A stretch of 64,000 bases of DNA. It comes from Bradyrhizobium huanghuaihaiense (lineage in GTDB: Bacteria > Pseudomonadota > Alphaproteobacteria > Rhizobiales > Xanthobacteraceae). Below the pieces are notes generated by a model. The model made no database searches. It saw only the letters and a list, made by a program, of their open reading frames with translations, and had not been told where the DNA came from. The translations under genes were made by a program, and so were the position numbers. The DNA lies in the NCBI RefSeq assembly GCF_007830635.1, contig NZ_VLLA01000004.1, positions 248,001 through 312,000 on the forward strand, in the 5' to 3' direction. Within the stretch, counting starts at the first letter, position 1, and the number at the start of each line of letters is the position of its first letter. Shown piece by piece: positions 18,098 to 25,719 of the stretch.

Positions 18098-19192
18098 CTA
18101 GTTGGTGTTGGCCGGGATGTCCGCAGGCGCCTTCACCTGCATCATCAGATCGTCGTTCCACTTGCCTTCGACCTTGAAGTGCGCGGTGGCACCGAGATCG
18201 GCGGCCTCGATCAGATTATGCGTGACATAGGCGTAGATGCCGGGCTGCTGGAATTTGTACAGCGCAGCTCCCGCCGAGCCGCCGCGGATGAACCAGGTCT
18301 CGAGCCCGACCTCGGGCGCATTGCCGAACTTGCCGGTCTCCCAGACATAGTCGCCATGGCCGCCGATCAGATGCGGACGGCTGTCGCGATTGGCCTGCGA
18401 GTGCACGATCAGCACGTTCTCGCCGACATTGGCGGTCAGCGCATTCTTGCCGGTGAGCGCGCCCACCTTGCCGTTGAACACGACGTGGGTCGGGGTGAGC
18501 TTCTTCATCACCTCTTCGGTCTCGGTGAAGGCCTCGCCCGGCGAGTCGTAGGACTTGAAATTGCCCTTCTCGTCGCGCGGCACGTACATGTCCTGCTCGC
18601 CGATATAGTAGACCTTGTCGTACTTCAGCGCGTGGCCCTTGCCGTCGTTCAGTCCCTCGCGCGGCAGCACCATCACGGCGCCGTTCATGCCGGAGACGAC
18701 GTGCCAGGGGATCATCGGGCCGCCCGGCGCGCAGTGATAGACGAACACGCCGGTCTTGGTCGCCTTCCAGCGCAGCACCACCTGCTCGCCGGGATTGATC
18801 AGCGTGAGCGCGCCGCCGCCGAGCGCACCGGTCGCGGAATGGAAGTCGATGTTGTGCGGCATGGTGTTGGTCGCGGGATTGACCAGCGTCGTCTCGACGT
18901 AATCGCCCTCATGCACCACCATCAGCGGGCCCGGCATCGAGCCATTGAAGGTCATGGCCTGGAAGGTCGTGCCCTTCTCGTCGATGACGACCTTCTTCTC
19001 CTCGATCGTCAGCTTGAACTCGATGATCTTGGGACCCTGCTTGGTCGCCTGCTCGTGCGCATGCACGAAGGGCGGAGCGACCAGCTCGACCTTCTGACGC
19101 GGCAGTTTGAGATCATCGGCAGCCAGGGCGGGTGTCGCCAGCATCAGGGCGGTCGCGGCGGCGCTGATCAATGCGGCTCTGCGGGTGAACAT
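18098..19192 (-). CDS. nirK: Copper-containing nitrite reductase
   Basis: This 364-residue periplasmic enzyme reduces nitrite to nitric oxide, the defining step of denitrification. The N-terminus is a Tat-like signal ([11 protein letters not shown]... ending ATPALAA). Cupredoxin domain 1 has the copper-binding set: HNIDFH, then FVYHCAPGG with the type-1 Cys and His, and [11 protein letters not shown] with His and Met. Domain 2 contains [19 protein letters not shown] and later YVTHNLIEA, which supply type-2 copper and active-site ligands. The ATG at 19192 has GAAGGA eight bases upstream; an ATG at 19201 is the alternative. A FixK/FNR-type site lies about 70 bases upstream. Confidence 0.96.
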   Translation of the reverse strand: MFTRRAALISAAATALMLATPALAADDLKLPRQKVELVAPPFVHAHEQATKQGPKIIEFKLTIEEKKVVIDEKGTTFQAMTFNGSMPGPLMVVHEGDYVETTLVNPATNTMPHNIDFHSATGALGGGALTLINPGEQVVLRWKATKTGVFVYHCAPGGPMIPWHVVSGMNGAVMVLPREGLNDGKGHALKYDKVYYIGEQDMYVPRDEKGNFKSYDSPGEAFTETEEVMKKLTPTHVVFNGKVGALTGKNALTANVGENVLIVHSQANRDSRPHLIGGHGDYVWETGKFGNAPEVGLETWFIRGGSAGAALYKFQQPGIYAYVTHNLIEAADLGATAHFKVEGKWNDDLMMQVKAPADIPANTN

Positions 19193-19260
19193 CGGAAGCA
19201 TCCTTCATCTGAAATGGTCTTGATGACGGATGCAGTGTGCGCCTGTTGCGGCAAGAGTGT

Positions 19261-19274
19261 TTGCGCTGCGACAA
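19261..19274. promoter_or_regulatory. FixK/FNR-type box upstream of nirK
   Basis: TTGCGCTGCGACAA fits TTG-N8-CAA, the core of FNR/FixK sites; on the nirK strand it reads TTGTCGCAGCGCAA. Its centre is about 75 bases before the chosen nirK start. Oxygen-limited activation of nirK by a FixK2- or NnrR-type protein is established in Bradyrhizobium; binding here is inferred. Confidence 0.7.
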
Positions 19275-19424
19275 GCTTCTGCCGGATTCGCCTCCGGTAA
19301 ATTCCTTACGAGGTGCGCCGAAGTCGCATCGACGATGGCTACGATCTCGCATCGTCAGCCGCGCAAGCGGCAAATCGTTCGCATGTTCAGTTGCATTCGG
19401 TCGTGAACGTATGGATGTGGTCGA

Positions 19425-19631
19425 TCAGAGCAGGTGTATCGCCATCCAGACCGTGCCCCAGACTGCGAGCGACAACGCGGCAAAGACGGTGGCCATGATT
19501 GCCAGAACGCGCGCGAGATAATTTGCACCGCTTGCGGGCGCGGCAGGGACAGGACGGAAATCGTCGAAGCGCGGGATGTGGCCGCGGATGCCGGCGAGCC
19601 AAAGAACGAGATCGAGCGCGAACGACGCCAT
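19425..19631 (-). CDS. Small membrane protein between nirK and hemN
   Basis: This 68-residue protein has an N-terminal hydrophobic stretch (MASFALDLVLWLAGI) and a C-terminal membrane helix (LARVLAIMATVFAALSLAVW), joined by a proline-rich link. A GGAGATAGG ribosome-binding site precedes the ATG at 19631. The gene is transcribed in the nirK direction and shares a FixK/FNR-type box with divergent hemN. I do not recognise the family. Its position suggests a part in denitrification, heme supply or respiratory assembly, but only by context. Confidence 0.7.
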   Translation of the reverse strand: MASFALDLVLWLAGIRGHIPRFDDFRPVPAAPASGANYLARVLAIMATVFAALSLAVWGTVWMAIHLL

Positions 19632-19691
19632 GGCCTATCTCCAGGAAGCAACGCTTAAACGTCATCATCGGCCAAGTCAGGCGCTCAGACT

Positions 19692-19705
19692 TTGAGCGAG
19701 CGCAA
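19692..19705. promoter_or_regulatory. FixK/FNR-type box between the small membrane gene and hemN
   Basis: TTGAGCGAGCGCAA matches TTGA-N6-GCAA, a close fit to the FixK consensus. It sits 67 bases from the divergent small-gene start and about 92 bases before hemN, so it could serve either or both. Confidence 0.75.
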
Positions 19706-19790
19706 GGTCGCTCGCCCGAAAACGGGTAATCCAATGCCAACCGGGATTTGCCGCGCCACGCCGCGGCGTTGATTTACGAATGGGTAAGAC

Positions 19791-21143
19791 ATGAGACTAG
19801 ATCTCGCAGCGAGCTACGGCGAAGAGAGGTTGCCGCGCTACACGAGCTATCCGACCGCGCCGCACTTCTCGGCGGCAATCGGCGCCGAGACCTACGCCCG
19901 GTGGCTGTCCGAGCTCCCTGCCGGTGCCAGCGCCTCGCTTTATCTGCACGTGCCGTTCTGTCGCGAAATGTGCTGGTATTGCGGCTGCCATACCCAGATC
20001 GTGCGGCGCGACGGGCTGATTGCGGCCTATCAGCGCACGTTGCGCAGCGAGATCTCCCAGGTCGCCGAAACCATCGGCCGCCGCATCAAGGTCGAGCATA
20101 TCCATTTCGGCGGCGGCACGCCGACGATCATGGCGCCGGAGGCCTTTGCCGAGTTGATGGCGGCGATGCGGCATTCGTTCTTCGTGCTGCCGACGGCCGA
20201 GATCGCGGTCGAGATCGACCCGAGGACGCTGACCGCCGACATGGTCGAGGCCATGCGGCTGTCCGGCGTCAACCGCGCCAGCCTGGGGGTGCAGAGTTTC
20301 GATCCCGTCGTGCAGCGCGCGATCAACCGCGTGCAGAGCTTTGAGCAGACCGCGTCCGTCGTCGAGATGCTTCGGGGTGCGGGCATCGCAGGAGTCAATT
20401 TCGACCTGATCTACGGGCTGCCGCATCAGACCGTCGCCTCCTGTCTCGACACCGTGCGGCGCGCGCTCGAGCTCGCACCCGATCGCTTCTCGGTGTTCGG
20501 CTATGCGCACGTGCCTGCTTTCAAGAAGCACCAGCGCATGATCAACGAGGCGGTGCTGCCCGACGGCCTGGCGCGTCACGACCAGGCCTGCGCGATCGCC
20601 AATGCGCTGAAGGAGGCCGGCTATGTGCAAATCGGGCTCGATCATTTCGCGCGGCCTGACGATGCCATGGCTGTGGCTTTCGAGGAGCGCACGCTGCGGC
20701 GCAATTTCCAGGGCTATACCACCGACAAGGGCGAAGTCCTGCTCGGCTTCGGTGCGAGCGCGATCGGACACCTGCCGCAAGGCTATGTCCAGAACGAGGT
20801 GCAGATCGGCGCCTACGCCCAAAACATCACCAGCGGCCGTCTGGCCACCGCCAAGGGCTACGGGCTCACCGACGACGACCGGCTGCGTGCCGACATCATC
20901 GAGCGCATCATGTGCGAGTTCAGCGCCGATCTCGGCGACATCTGCGCGCGCCATGGTGTCGAGGCCGGAGCGATGCTCAAATCGGCGTCGCGTCTGAAGC
21001 CGCTGATCTCGGACGGCGTCGTCAGGCTGGACGGCGACCGGCTCGCAGTCGCAAGCGACTCGCGCTTCCTGGTCCGCAGCGTCGCCGCCGCGTTCGACGC
21101 GCATCTGGATCCGGGAAAGCAGCTGCACAGCAGGGCGGTGTAG
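19791..21143 (+). CDS. hemN: Oxygen-independent coproporphyrinogen III dehydrogenase
   Basis: This 450-residue radical-SAM enzyme converts coproporphyrinogen III to protoporphyrinogen IX without oxygen. The [4Fe-4S]/SAM motif CREMCWYCGCH (CX3CX2C) is near residues 58-68, preceded by SLYLHVPF, and followed by FGGGTPTIM and GVQSFDPVVQRAINRVQS. The GYTTDKGEVLLGFGASAIG segment is characteristic of HemN as opposed to the related HemW. The start MRLDLAASYGEERLPRYTSYPTAP is normal for the family. Heme demand of nitrate and nitric-oxide metabolism under low oxygen explains its place beside nirK and its FixK-type upstream box. Confidence 0.95.
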   Translation: MRLDLAASYGEERLPRYTSYPTAPHFSAAIGAETYARWLSELPAGASASLYLHVPFCREMCWYCGCHTQIVRRDGLIAAYQRTLRSEISQVAETIGRRIKVEHIHFGGGTPTIMAPEAFAELMAAMRHSFFVLPTAEIAVEIDPRTLTADMVEAMRLSGVNRASLGVQSFDPVVQRAINRVQSFEQTASVVEMLRGAGIAGVNFDLIYGLPHQTVASCLDTVRRALELAPDRFSVFGYAHVPAFKKHQRMINEAVLPDGLARHDQACAIANALKEAGYVQIGLDHFARPDDAMAVAFEERTLRRNFQGYTTDKGEVLLGFGASAIGHLPQGYVQNEVQIGAYAQNITSGRLATAKGYGLTDDDRLRADIIERIMCEFSADLGDICARHGVEAGAMLKSASRLKPLISDGVVRLDGDRLAVASDSRFLVRSVAAAFDAHLDPGKQLHSRAV

Positions 21144-21151
21144 ACTCTCTC

Positions 21152-21254
21152 CGTCATTCCGGGCGTGCGAAGCACGAGCCCGGAATCCATTCATCCACGA
21201 TATCCGCTGCATGATGGATTCCGGGCTCGCGCCTAACGGCGCGCCCCGGAATGA
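21152..21254. repeat. Inverted repeat, CGTCATTCCGGG family
   Basis: The element runs from CGTCATTCCGGGCGTGCGAA to GCCCCGGAATGAC, with an inner pair GAGCCCGGAATCCAT / ATGGATTCCGGGCTC. It follows the hemN stop closely and may end its transcript. No gene is seen. Confidence 0.8.
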
Positions 21255-21263
21255 CAACCCAGC

Positions 21264-21277
21264 TTGCGCTCCAACAA
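21264..21277. promoter_or_regulatory. Possible FixK/FNR-type box before the DUF1858 gene
   Basis: TTGCGCTCCAACAA fits TTG-N8-CAA and is centred about 55 bases before the ATG at 21326. The inner bases are less symmetrical than in the other sites, so it is weaker. Confidence 0.5.
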
Positions 21278-21325
21278 AGAAACCGGCCCCCGCTCCGCTA
21301 TCGTCGTTTCCGAACGGAGTTGTCC

Positions 21326-21523
21326 ATGCCCTTTCGATCCGACGATCTGGTCGATGACATCATGCGCACGGCGCCCCACACGATCCGCGTGTTTCTTGCT
21401 TTCAGGCTGGCCTGCGTCGGCTGCCCGATCGCAACCTTCCACACGGTGGAAGACGCCTGCCGTGAGCACGGCATCGACCGCGACAAATTCCTCGCTGCAC
21501 TCTGCGACTGCGTGCCGGCGTGA
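21326..21523 (+). CDS. DUF1858 redox-disulfide domain protein
   Basis: This 65-residue protein has a core VDDIMRTAPHTIRVFLAFRLACVGC followed by PIATFHTVEDACREHGID, which matches the small DUF1858 domain described as a hybrid-cluster-protein-associated redox disulfide domain. The CVGC pair would be the redox-active cysteines; further cysteines occur at DAC and CDC near the end. The longer open frame upstream is not supported. Its neighbours (hemN, an NnrR-like regulator, nnrS) suggest a function in NO or nitrosative stress chemistry. No biochemical function is established here. Confidence 0.8.
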   Translation: MPFRSDDLVDDIMRTAPHTIRVFLAFRLACVGCPIATFHTVEDACREHGIDRDKFLAALCDCVPA

Positions 21524-21631
21524 GACGATCCGGAGTTCGCGCGGGCGCGCGCGGATTCCCGGGTGAGGGTCAAGCTTCTGCCGCGAGCGGAAGCGCCCTC
21601 ACCCCTATTTTCAGCGACAGCGGTGCGGCGC

Positions 21632-22342
21632 TCACGCCGCGCCGCTGTCGGGAGTCCGTTCCGCCAGCACGACGATCTTGTGCGGCTCGCGCAGGATGAT
21701 GCGCTGACGGCCGCTCTCGACGAGACCCTGGCTCTCCCAGCCGCTCAGGATGCGGCTCACGGTGTGCAGGGTGGTGCCGGTCATCTGCGCGATGTCCTGG
21801 CGGCTGATCGGGAAGTCGATCTCGATGCCCTGGTCGAGCTTCTTGCCGGACTGCTTGGCGAGGCGTAGCAGCGCATGGGCAATGCGCTGCTCGACCTGCT
21901 GGGTCGACATTTCCAGGATGCGGGTGTGGCTCTCCTGCAGCCGCGCGCCGACGGTCTGGAGCGTGTTGGCGGCGAGCGAGGGAAACCGCTCGATCAGCCG
22001 CGGCCAGGCCGAGGTCGGCCAGATCAGCACCACGCTGTCGTCGACGGCCATCGCGGTGGCTGGGTAGCGCGTGGCTCCGATCGCCATCGCGAGCCCGAAC
22101 GTCTCGCCGGGCGCGACGTAGCGCACCACGATCTGCTCGCCGGTCGGGGTGGTCTTGGCCGCGCGGACATGGCCGTGCAGCAGCAGGAAGAACGACTGCG
22201 CGTCTGCGCCCTGCTCGAAGATGGCGGTGTTCTTCGGGTAGCGCACTGAGCGGGCCTCGCGCAGGATCTCGTCCAGAGCGTCCGGCGCGACCCCGGCAAA
22301 CAGCGGCAAATGCGCAACCAGCGATGTGTCGACCTTGGCCAT
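21632..22342 (-). CDS. Crp/Fnr-family regulator, NnrR-like
   Basis: This 236-residue regulator has an N-terminal cyclic-nucleotide-fold sensor (FEQGADAQSFFLLLHGHV, GETFGLAMAIG) and a C-terminal winged helix (SRQDIAQMTGTTLHTVSRIL). There is no cysteine at all, so it cannot bind the FNR iron-sulfur cluster; NO-responsive Dnr/NnrR proteins also lack it. The recognition helix has HTVSR where E. coli FNR has ETISR. A strong AAGGAGG precedes the ATG at 22342. It is divergent from nnrS with a FixK-type box between them. By context it is the NO-responsive activator of nirK and nnrS, but it could also be a FixK-class protein. Confidence 0.82.
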   Translation of the reverse strand: MAKVDTSLVAHLPLFAGVAPDALDEILREARSVRYPKNTAIFEQGADAQSFFLLLHGHVRAAKTTPTGEQIVVRYVAPGETFGLAMAIGATRYPATAMAVDDSVVLIWPTSAWPRLIERFPSLAANTLQTVGARLQESHTRILEMSTQQVEQRIAHALLRLAKQSGKKLDQGIEIDFPISRQDIAQMTGTTLHTVSRILSGWESQGLVESGRQRIILREPHKIVVLAERTPDSGAA

Positions 22343-22394
22343 TCTGCCTCCTTGGCGCTCCGGAGTGTGATGGCACCTGCAATCGTCCTGCAAT

Positions 22395-22408
22395 TTGCGA
22401 TAGCGCAA
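22395..22408. promoter_or_regulatory. FixK/FNR-type box between the regulator and nnrS
   Basis: TTGCGATAGCGCAA is an almost perfect palindrome fitting TTG-N8-CAA. Its centre is 70 bases from the nnrS ATG and 60 bases from the divergent regulator start, so it could drive nnrS and self-regulate the regulator. Confidence 0.8.
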
Positions 22409-22471
22409 AACCGGCCGCCCCGGACGGCAGTATTTTTCCAAACGACGATCTGAATTGACAGGAGTTGCCCC

Positions 22472-23683
22472 ATGGCTGGCGCCCGATCCCGCAATTTTGC
22501 GGGCTGGCCGCTGTTTGCGAACAGTTTTCGGCCTTTTTTCCTGCTCGCTGCCGTCCAGGCCGGGCTGTCGATTCTGGCCTGGCTGCCGATGTTCTACGGT
22601 GAATTGTCGGTGACCTCAGCCTTTGCGCCGCGCGACTGGCACGTCCACGAGATGCTCTATGGCTTCCTGCCGGCTGTCATCACCGGGTTCCTGTTCACGG
22701 CGATCCCGAACTGGACCGGGCGGCTGCCGATCCAGGGGACCTCGCTCGGCGCGCTGCTGGTGGTCTGGCTGGCCGGACGCCTTGCCGTGACCTTGTCGGC
22801 CGATATCGGATGGGCCTTCGCGCTGGTCGTCGATGCCGCTTTCCTGGCGCTGGTCGTTGCGGCTGCGACGCGTGAGATCATCGCGGGCGGGAACTGGCGC
22901 AACCTGCCGGTGGTGGTGCTGGTGCTCATGCTGCTGGCCGGCAATGTCGGCTTTCATCTCGAAGCGCATTTCGAAGGCGCGGCCGATGTCAGCATCCGCG
23001 TCGGCGTCAGTGTGGTGATGCTGCTGATCGCGCTGATCGGCGGCCGCATCATTCCGAGCTTCACCCGCAACTGGCTGGTCAAGTTCAATCCCGGACGCCT
23101 GCCGGTGCCGTTCGGACGTTTTGACGGCGCGGTGATCGGAGCGAGCGCACTGGCGCTGATCGCGTGGATCGTGGCGCCGCTGAACATGATCACCGGCATC
23201 GTGATGGCCGTGGTCGGCGCGCTGCATCTGGTTCGGCTTGCACGCTGGGCCGGCGACCGCACCACGCGCGAGCGGCTGCTGCTGATCCTGCATGTCGGTT
23301 ACGTCTTCGTGCCGCTCGGCTTCATCCTGAATGCCCTGGCCGCCTTCGGCGAACTGCCGCCGAGCGCGGGCATTCATGCCTGGATGGCCGGCGCGGCAGG
23401 GACCATGACGCTCGCGGTGATGACGCGTGCAAGCCTCGGTCACACCGGGCAGGCGCTGACGGCTTCACCGGCGACGCAAGCCATCTATGTCGCGATCGTC
23501 GTCGCGGCGCTGGCGCGGGTCTGCGCAGTGGTCGTGCCTGCGCATGGTGACGTGCTGCTGCATGTCGCAGCCTTCGGCTGGGTCGCGGCATTCCTCGGCT
23601 TTGCGATCGCGTTCGGCCCACTGCTCGCCGGCAGCCCCCGGCGCGCCCTTGCCATCATGGGCGTGCCCGCTCCGGCACGCTGA
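22472..23683 (+). CDS. nnrS: NnrS-family heme-copper membrane protein
   Basis: This 403-residue inner-membrane protein has about twelve hydrophobic segments. It shows the family N-terminus (WPLFANSFRPFFLLAAVQAGL) and the histidine motif RDWHVHEMLYGFLPAVITGF, with further histidines at VGFHLEAHFEG, GALHLVRLARW, GIHAWMAGAAG and RASLGHTG that probably bind heme and metal. NnrS protects against nitrosative stress caused by NO. The ATG at 22472 follows a GACAGGAG site and the FixK-type box. The AraC gene converges on it with a two-base gap. Confidence 0.93.
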   Translation: MAGARSRNFAGWPLFANSFRPFFLLAAVQAGLSILAWLPMFYGELSVTSAFAPRDWHVHEMLYGFLPAVITGFLFTAIPNWTGRLPIQGTSLGALLVVWLAGRLAVTLSADIGWAFALVVDAAFLALVVAAATREIIAGGNWRNLPVVVLVLMLLAGNVGFHLEAHFEGAADVSIRVGVSVVMLLIALIGGRIIPSFTRNWLVKFNPGRLPVPFGRFDGAVIGASALALIAWIVAPLNMITGIVMAVVGALHLVRLARWAGDRTTRERLLLILHVGYVFVPLGFILNALAAFGELPPSAGIHAWMAGAAGTMTLAVMTRASLGHTGQALTASPATQAIYVAIVVAALARVCAVVVPAHGDVLLHVAAFGWVAAFLGFAIAFGPLLAGSPRRALAIMGVPAPAR

Positions 23684-23685
23684 AC

Positions 23686-24723
23686 CTAAGCCGCGCTCGC
23701 CGAGGGGACATCCGCTGGCTCGGCCAGCGGCCGCACGCCCTTGCGCCATGCGGTGATGGTGCAGCCGAAGCGGCCGCGGAACCAGCGGGCCATCGCGCTT
23801 TGCGCGGAGAAGCCGAGCTGCGCGGCGATATCGGCCAGCGGCCGGTCGGGATCGTCGATCAGCTGGATCACGAGATCGGCGCGCTGCGCGTCGAGGATGG
23901 CCGAGAAGCTGGTGCCTGACGCGGCGAGGTGGCGGTGGATGGTGCGACGGGTGCAGGCCAGATGCTCGGCCACGCGCTCGACGGTGCACTCGCCACTGGC
24001 GAGCAGGGTCCGCACCACCTCGTCGACCTTTCCCTCCCAGCTTGCCGGCCGGGTCTCGATCGCCTCGATCCGCTTGCGCAGGTAATTCGCGATGAGGGGA
24101 TGAGCGCTCGGAATGCGGCGCTCCATGTCGTGCGCCGACAGCAGGATCGCATCGTCATCGGCATTGAAGGTCACGCGGCAGCCGAAGAAGTCGCGATAGC
24201 GCTTGCGGTCGTGCGGCGGCGGATAGTGCAGGTGCACTGCCTGCGGCCGCCAATCGCTGCCGAACAGCGACTGGATGATGCGGTGGACGCTGCCGAGCGC
24301 CATGTCGATCGACTGCCGCGGCGCGCGCGGCTGCCGGCCGCGCAGGTGCAGCGTGATGGTCACGGTCTGCTTGCCACGCGTCACGTCCAGCCGCATGCCC
24401 TCATGATGGACATGGATGAAGCGCGAGAACGCCTCGATGGCTTCACCGACGGTCGCCTGTTCGCGCACGATCAGGCCGACCGCTCCGAAATTGGTGAGTC
24501 CGCCGCGCTCGGCGAGCCGCAAACCGAAATCTTCAGCACCCGACGCCTCTGCCGACAATTCGAGCAGACGGCGCAGGCTGGTCACTGCAATCGGCGTATC
24601 GGGCTTGTCGAGCACGGCCTGCGGCAGCCTGACCTTGCGCATCATCTGCCTGGGGTCGAGCCCGACTGACCGGGCGACCTCCGGGTAATAGCTCAAGCCT
24701 GCGCTGCGAATGAGGTCGGTCAT
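23686..24723 (-). CDS. AraC-family transcriptional regulator
   Basis: This 345-residue regulator has an N-terminal domain of the arabinose-binding-like AraC type (residues about 20-210) and a C-terminal pair of helix-turn-helix motifs: TVERVAEHLACTRRTIHRHL near residue 270 and LADIAAQLGFSAQSAMARWFR near 315. The start MTDLIRSAGLSYYPE at 24723 agrees with the family; a much longer in-frame extension is not supported. Targets are unknown; the adjacent convergent nnrS and the upstream FixJ-like gene are candidates only by position. Confidence 0.88.
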   Translation of the reverse strand: MTDLIRSAGLSYYPEVARSVGLDPRQMMRKVRLPQAVLDKPDTPIAVTSLRRLLELSAEASGAEDFGLRLAERGGLTNFGAVGLIVREQATVGEAIEAFSRFIHVHHEGMRLDVTRGKQTVTITLHLRGRQPRAPRQSIDMALGSVHRIIQSLFGSDWRPQAVHLHYPPPHDRKRYRDFFGCRVTFNADDDAILLSAHDMERRIPSAHPLIANYLRKRIEAIETRPASWEGKVDEVVRTLLASGECTVERVAEHLACTRRTIHRHLAASGTSFSAILDAQRADLVIQLIDDPDRPLADIAAQLGFSAQSAMARWFRGRFGCTITAWRKGVRPLAEPADVPSASAA

Positions 24724-24927
24724 GTGAACCGTTCCTGCCAGCCATTCCCGCAGATGTCCCGAAATGTAAAGTTTCTGTCCCCATCCGTCAAATCCCGGAA
24801 CAGGACGGAACATACATAAGAGAAACCGAAGCACGGGCGTGAATGCCGTGCGTATGACGGCGCGGCAGGGCGACGGGGCCCCCGGCCGTCTCGGACCATT
24901 TGACCAAGACATTGCTGGATCGGGACT

Positions 24928-25548
24928 ATGCCGGGGAACATGCTTTCCAAGGGTGAGGTATTCGTCATTGAAACTGACGCGGCCTCCCGCGAACAACTTT
25001 CCATCGCGCTCCAACAGAGCGCCTATGACGTGATCTGCTTTGCCGACGGGGCGTCCCTGCTCTCGGAAGCCAAGGCGCGGATGCCGGCCTGCGTGCTGCT
25101 GGAGATGCCGCCGGATCGCTCTGCGCTCGAAGTGCTGAAGCGGCTGCGCGAGGAGAACTGCATGGCGCCGGTCCTGGTGACCTCGGCGAACGGCAGCATC
25201 GCCATGGCGGTCGATGCGATCAAGAACGGCGCGACCGACTTCATCGAAAAGCCGTTCCGCACCCACGACATCGTTGGCCGGATCGATGCCGCCATCGACG
25301 AGGTCGCGCAGCCCGGCGCGAGCCGGCAGCGCTGGTTGCCCGGCTGCGAGCCCCTGACCGGGCGCGAAGGCGACGTGCTCGAACATCTTGCCGCCGGTCT
25401 CACCAACAAGGAGATCGCCCGGCGCATGCACCTGAGCGCCCGGACGGTCGAAGGCTACCGCGCCAGCATCCTGAAGAAGGCCGGTGCCAAGAACGTGACC
25501 GATCTGCTTCGCCGCATCTTCGGCCAGGGCTCGCCCGCTCAGGTCTGA
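24928..25548 (+). CDS. FixJ-like response regulator with Glu at the phospho-acceptor position
   Basis: This 206-residue protein has a receiver domain (residues 10-125) and a GerE/LuxR-type DNA-binding domain (about 142-200, LTGREGDVLEHLAAGLTNKE then ARTVEGYRASILKKAG). The normal phosphorylation site reads CVLLEMPPD, with Glu59 where Asp is expected. The acidic pocket is also reduced to VIETD, while the switch Ser (VTSANG) and the Lys (IEKPF) are kept. It is therefore likely to be phosphorylation-independent, perhaps locked in an active-like state. No histidine kinase gene is adjacent. The start at 24928 is the first ATG; MLSKGE at 24940 is an alternative. Confidence 0.85.
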   Translation: MPGNMLSKGEVFVIETDAASREQLSIALQQSAYDVICFADGASLLSEAKARMPACVLLEMPPDRSALEVLKRLREENCMAPVLVTSANGSIAMAVDAIKNGATDFIEKPFRTHDIVGRIDAAIDEVAQPGASRQRWLPGCEPLTGREGDVLEHLAAGLTNKEIARRMHLSARTVEGYRASILKKAGAKNVTDLLRRIFGQGSPAQV

Positions 25549-25719
25549 CGGCCGCCGCCGCGGGGCGATGACACGTTCCGCGGCCTTGGTGCTGCCGCAG
25601 CGGCGCCCCACGGAAACCCCAATCGAACCGGTTCCTTCGCTGCCGCGTCCAACCATGTTGGCGAGGCATTTTGATCGCGCGTCCGGCTGGCGGCGCGGCG
25701 ATACGGCAGGAGGGACTTT

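Noticed and set aside
23686..25656. 656-residue form of the AraC regulator
   Set aside because: The N-terminal 310 residues run antisense through the FixJ-like gene and lack domains; the start at 24723 matches the family.
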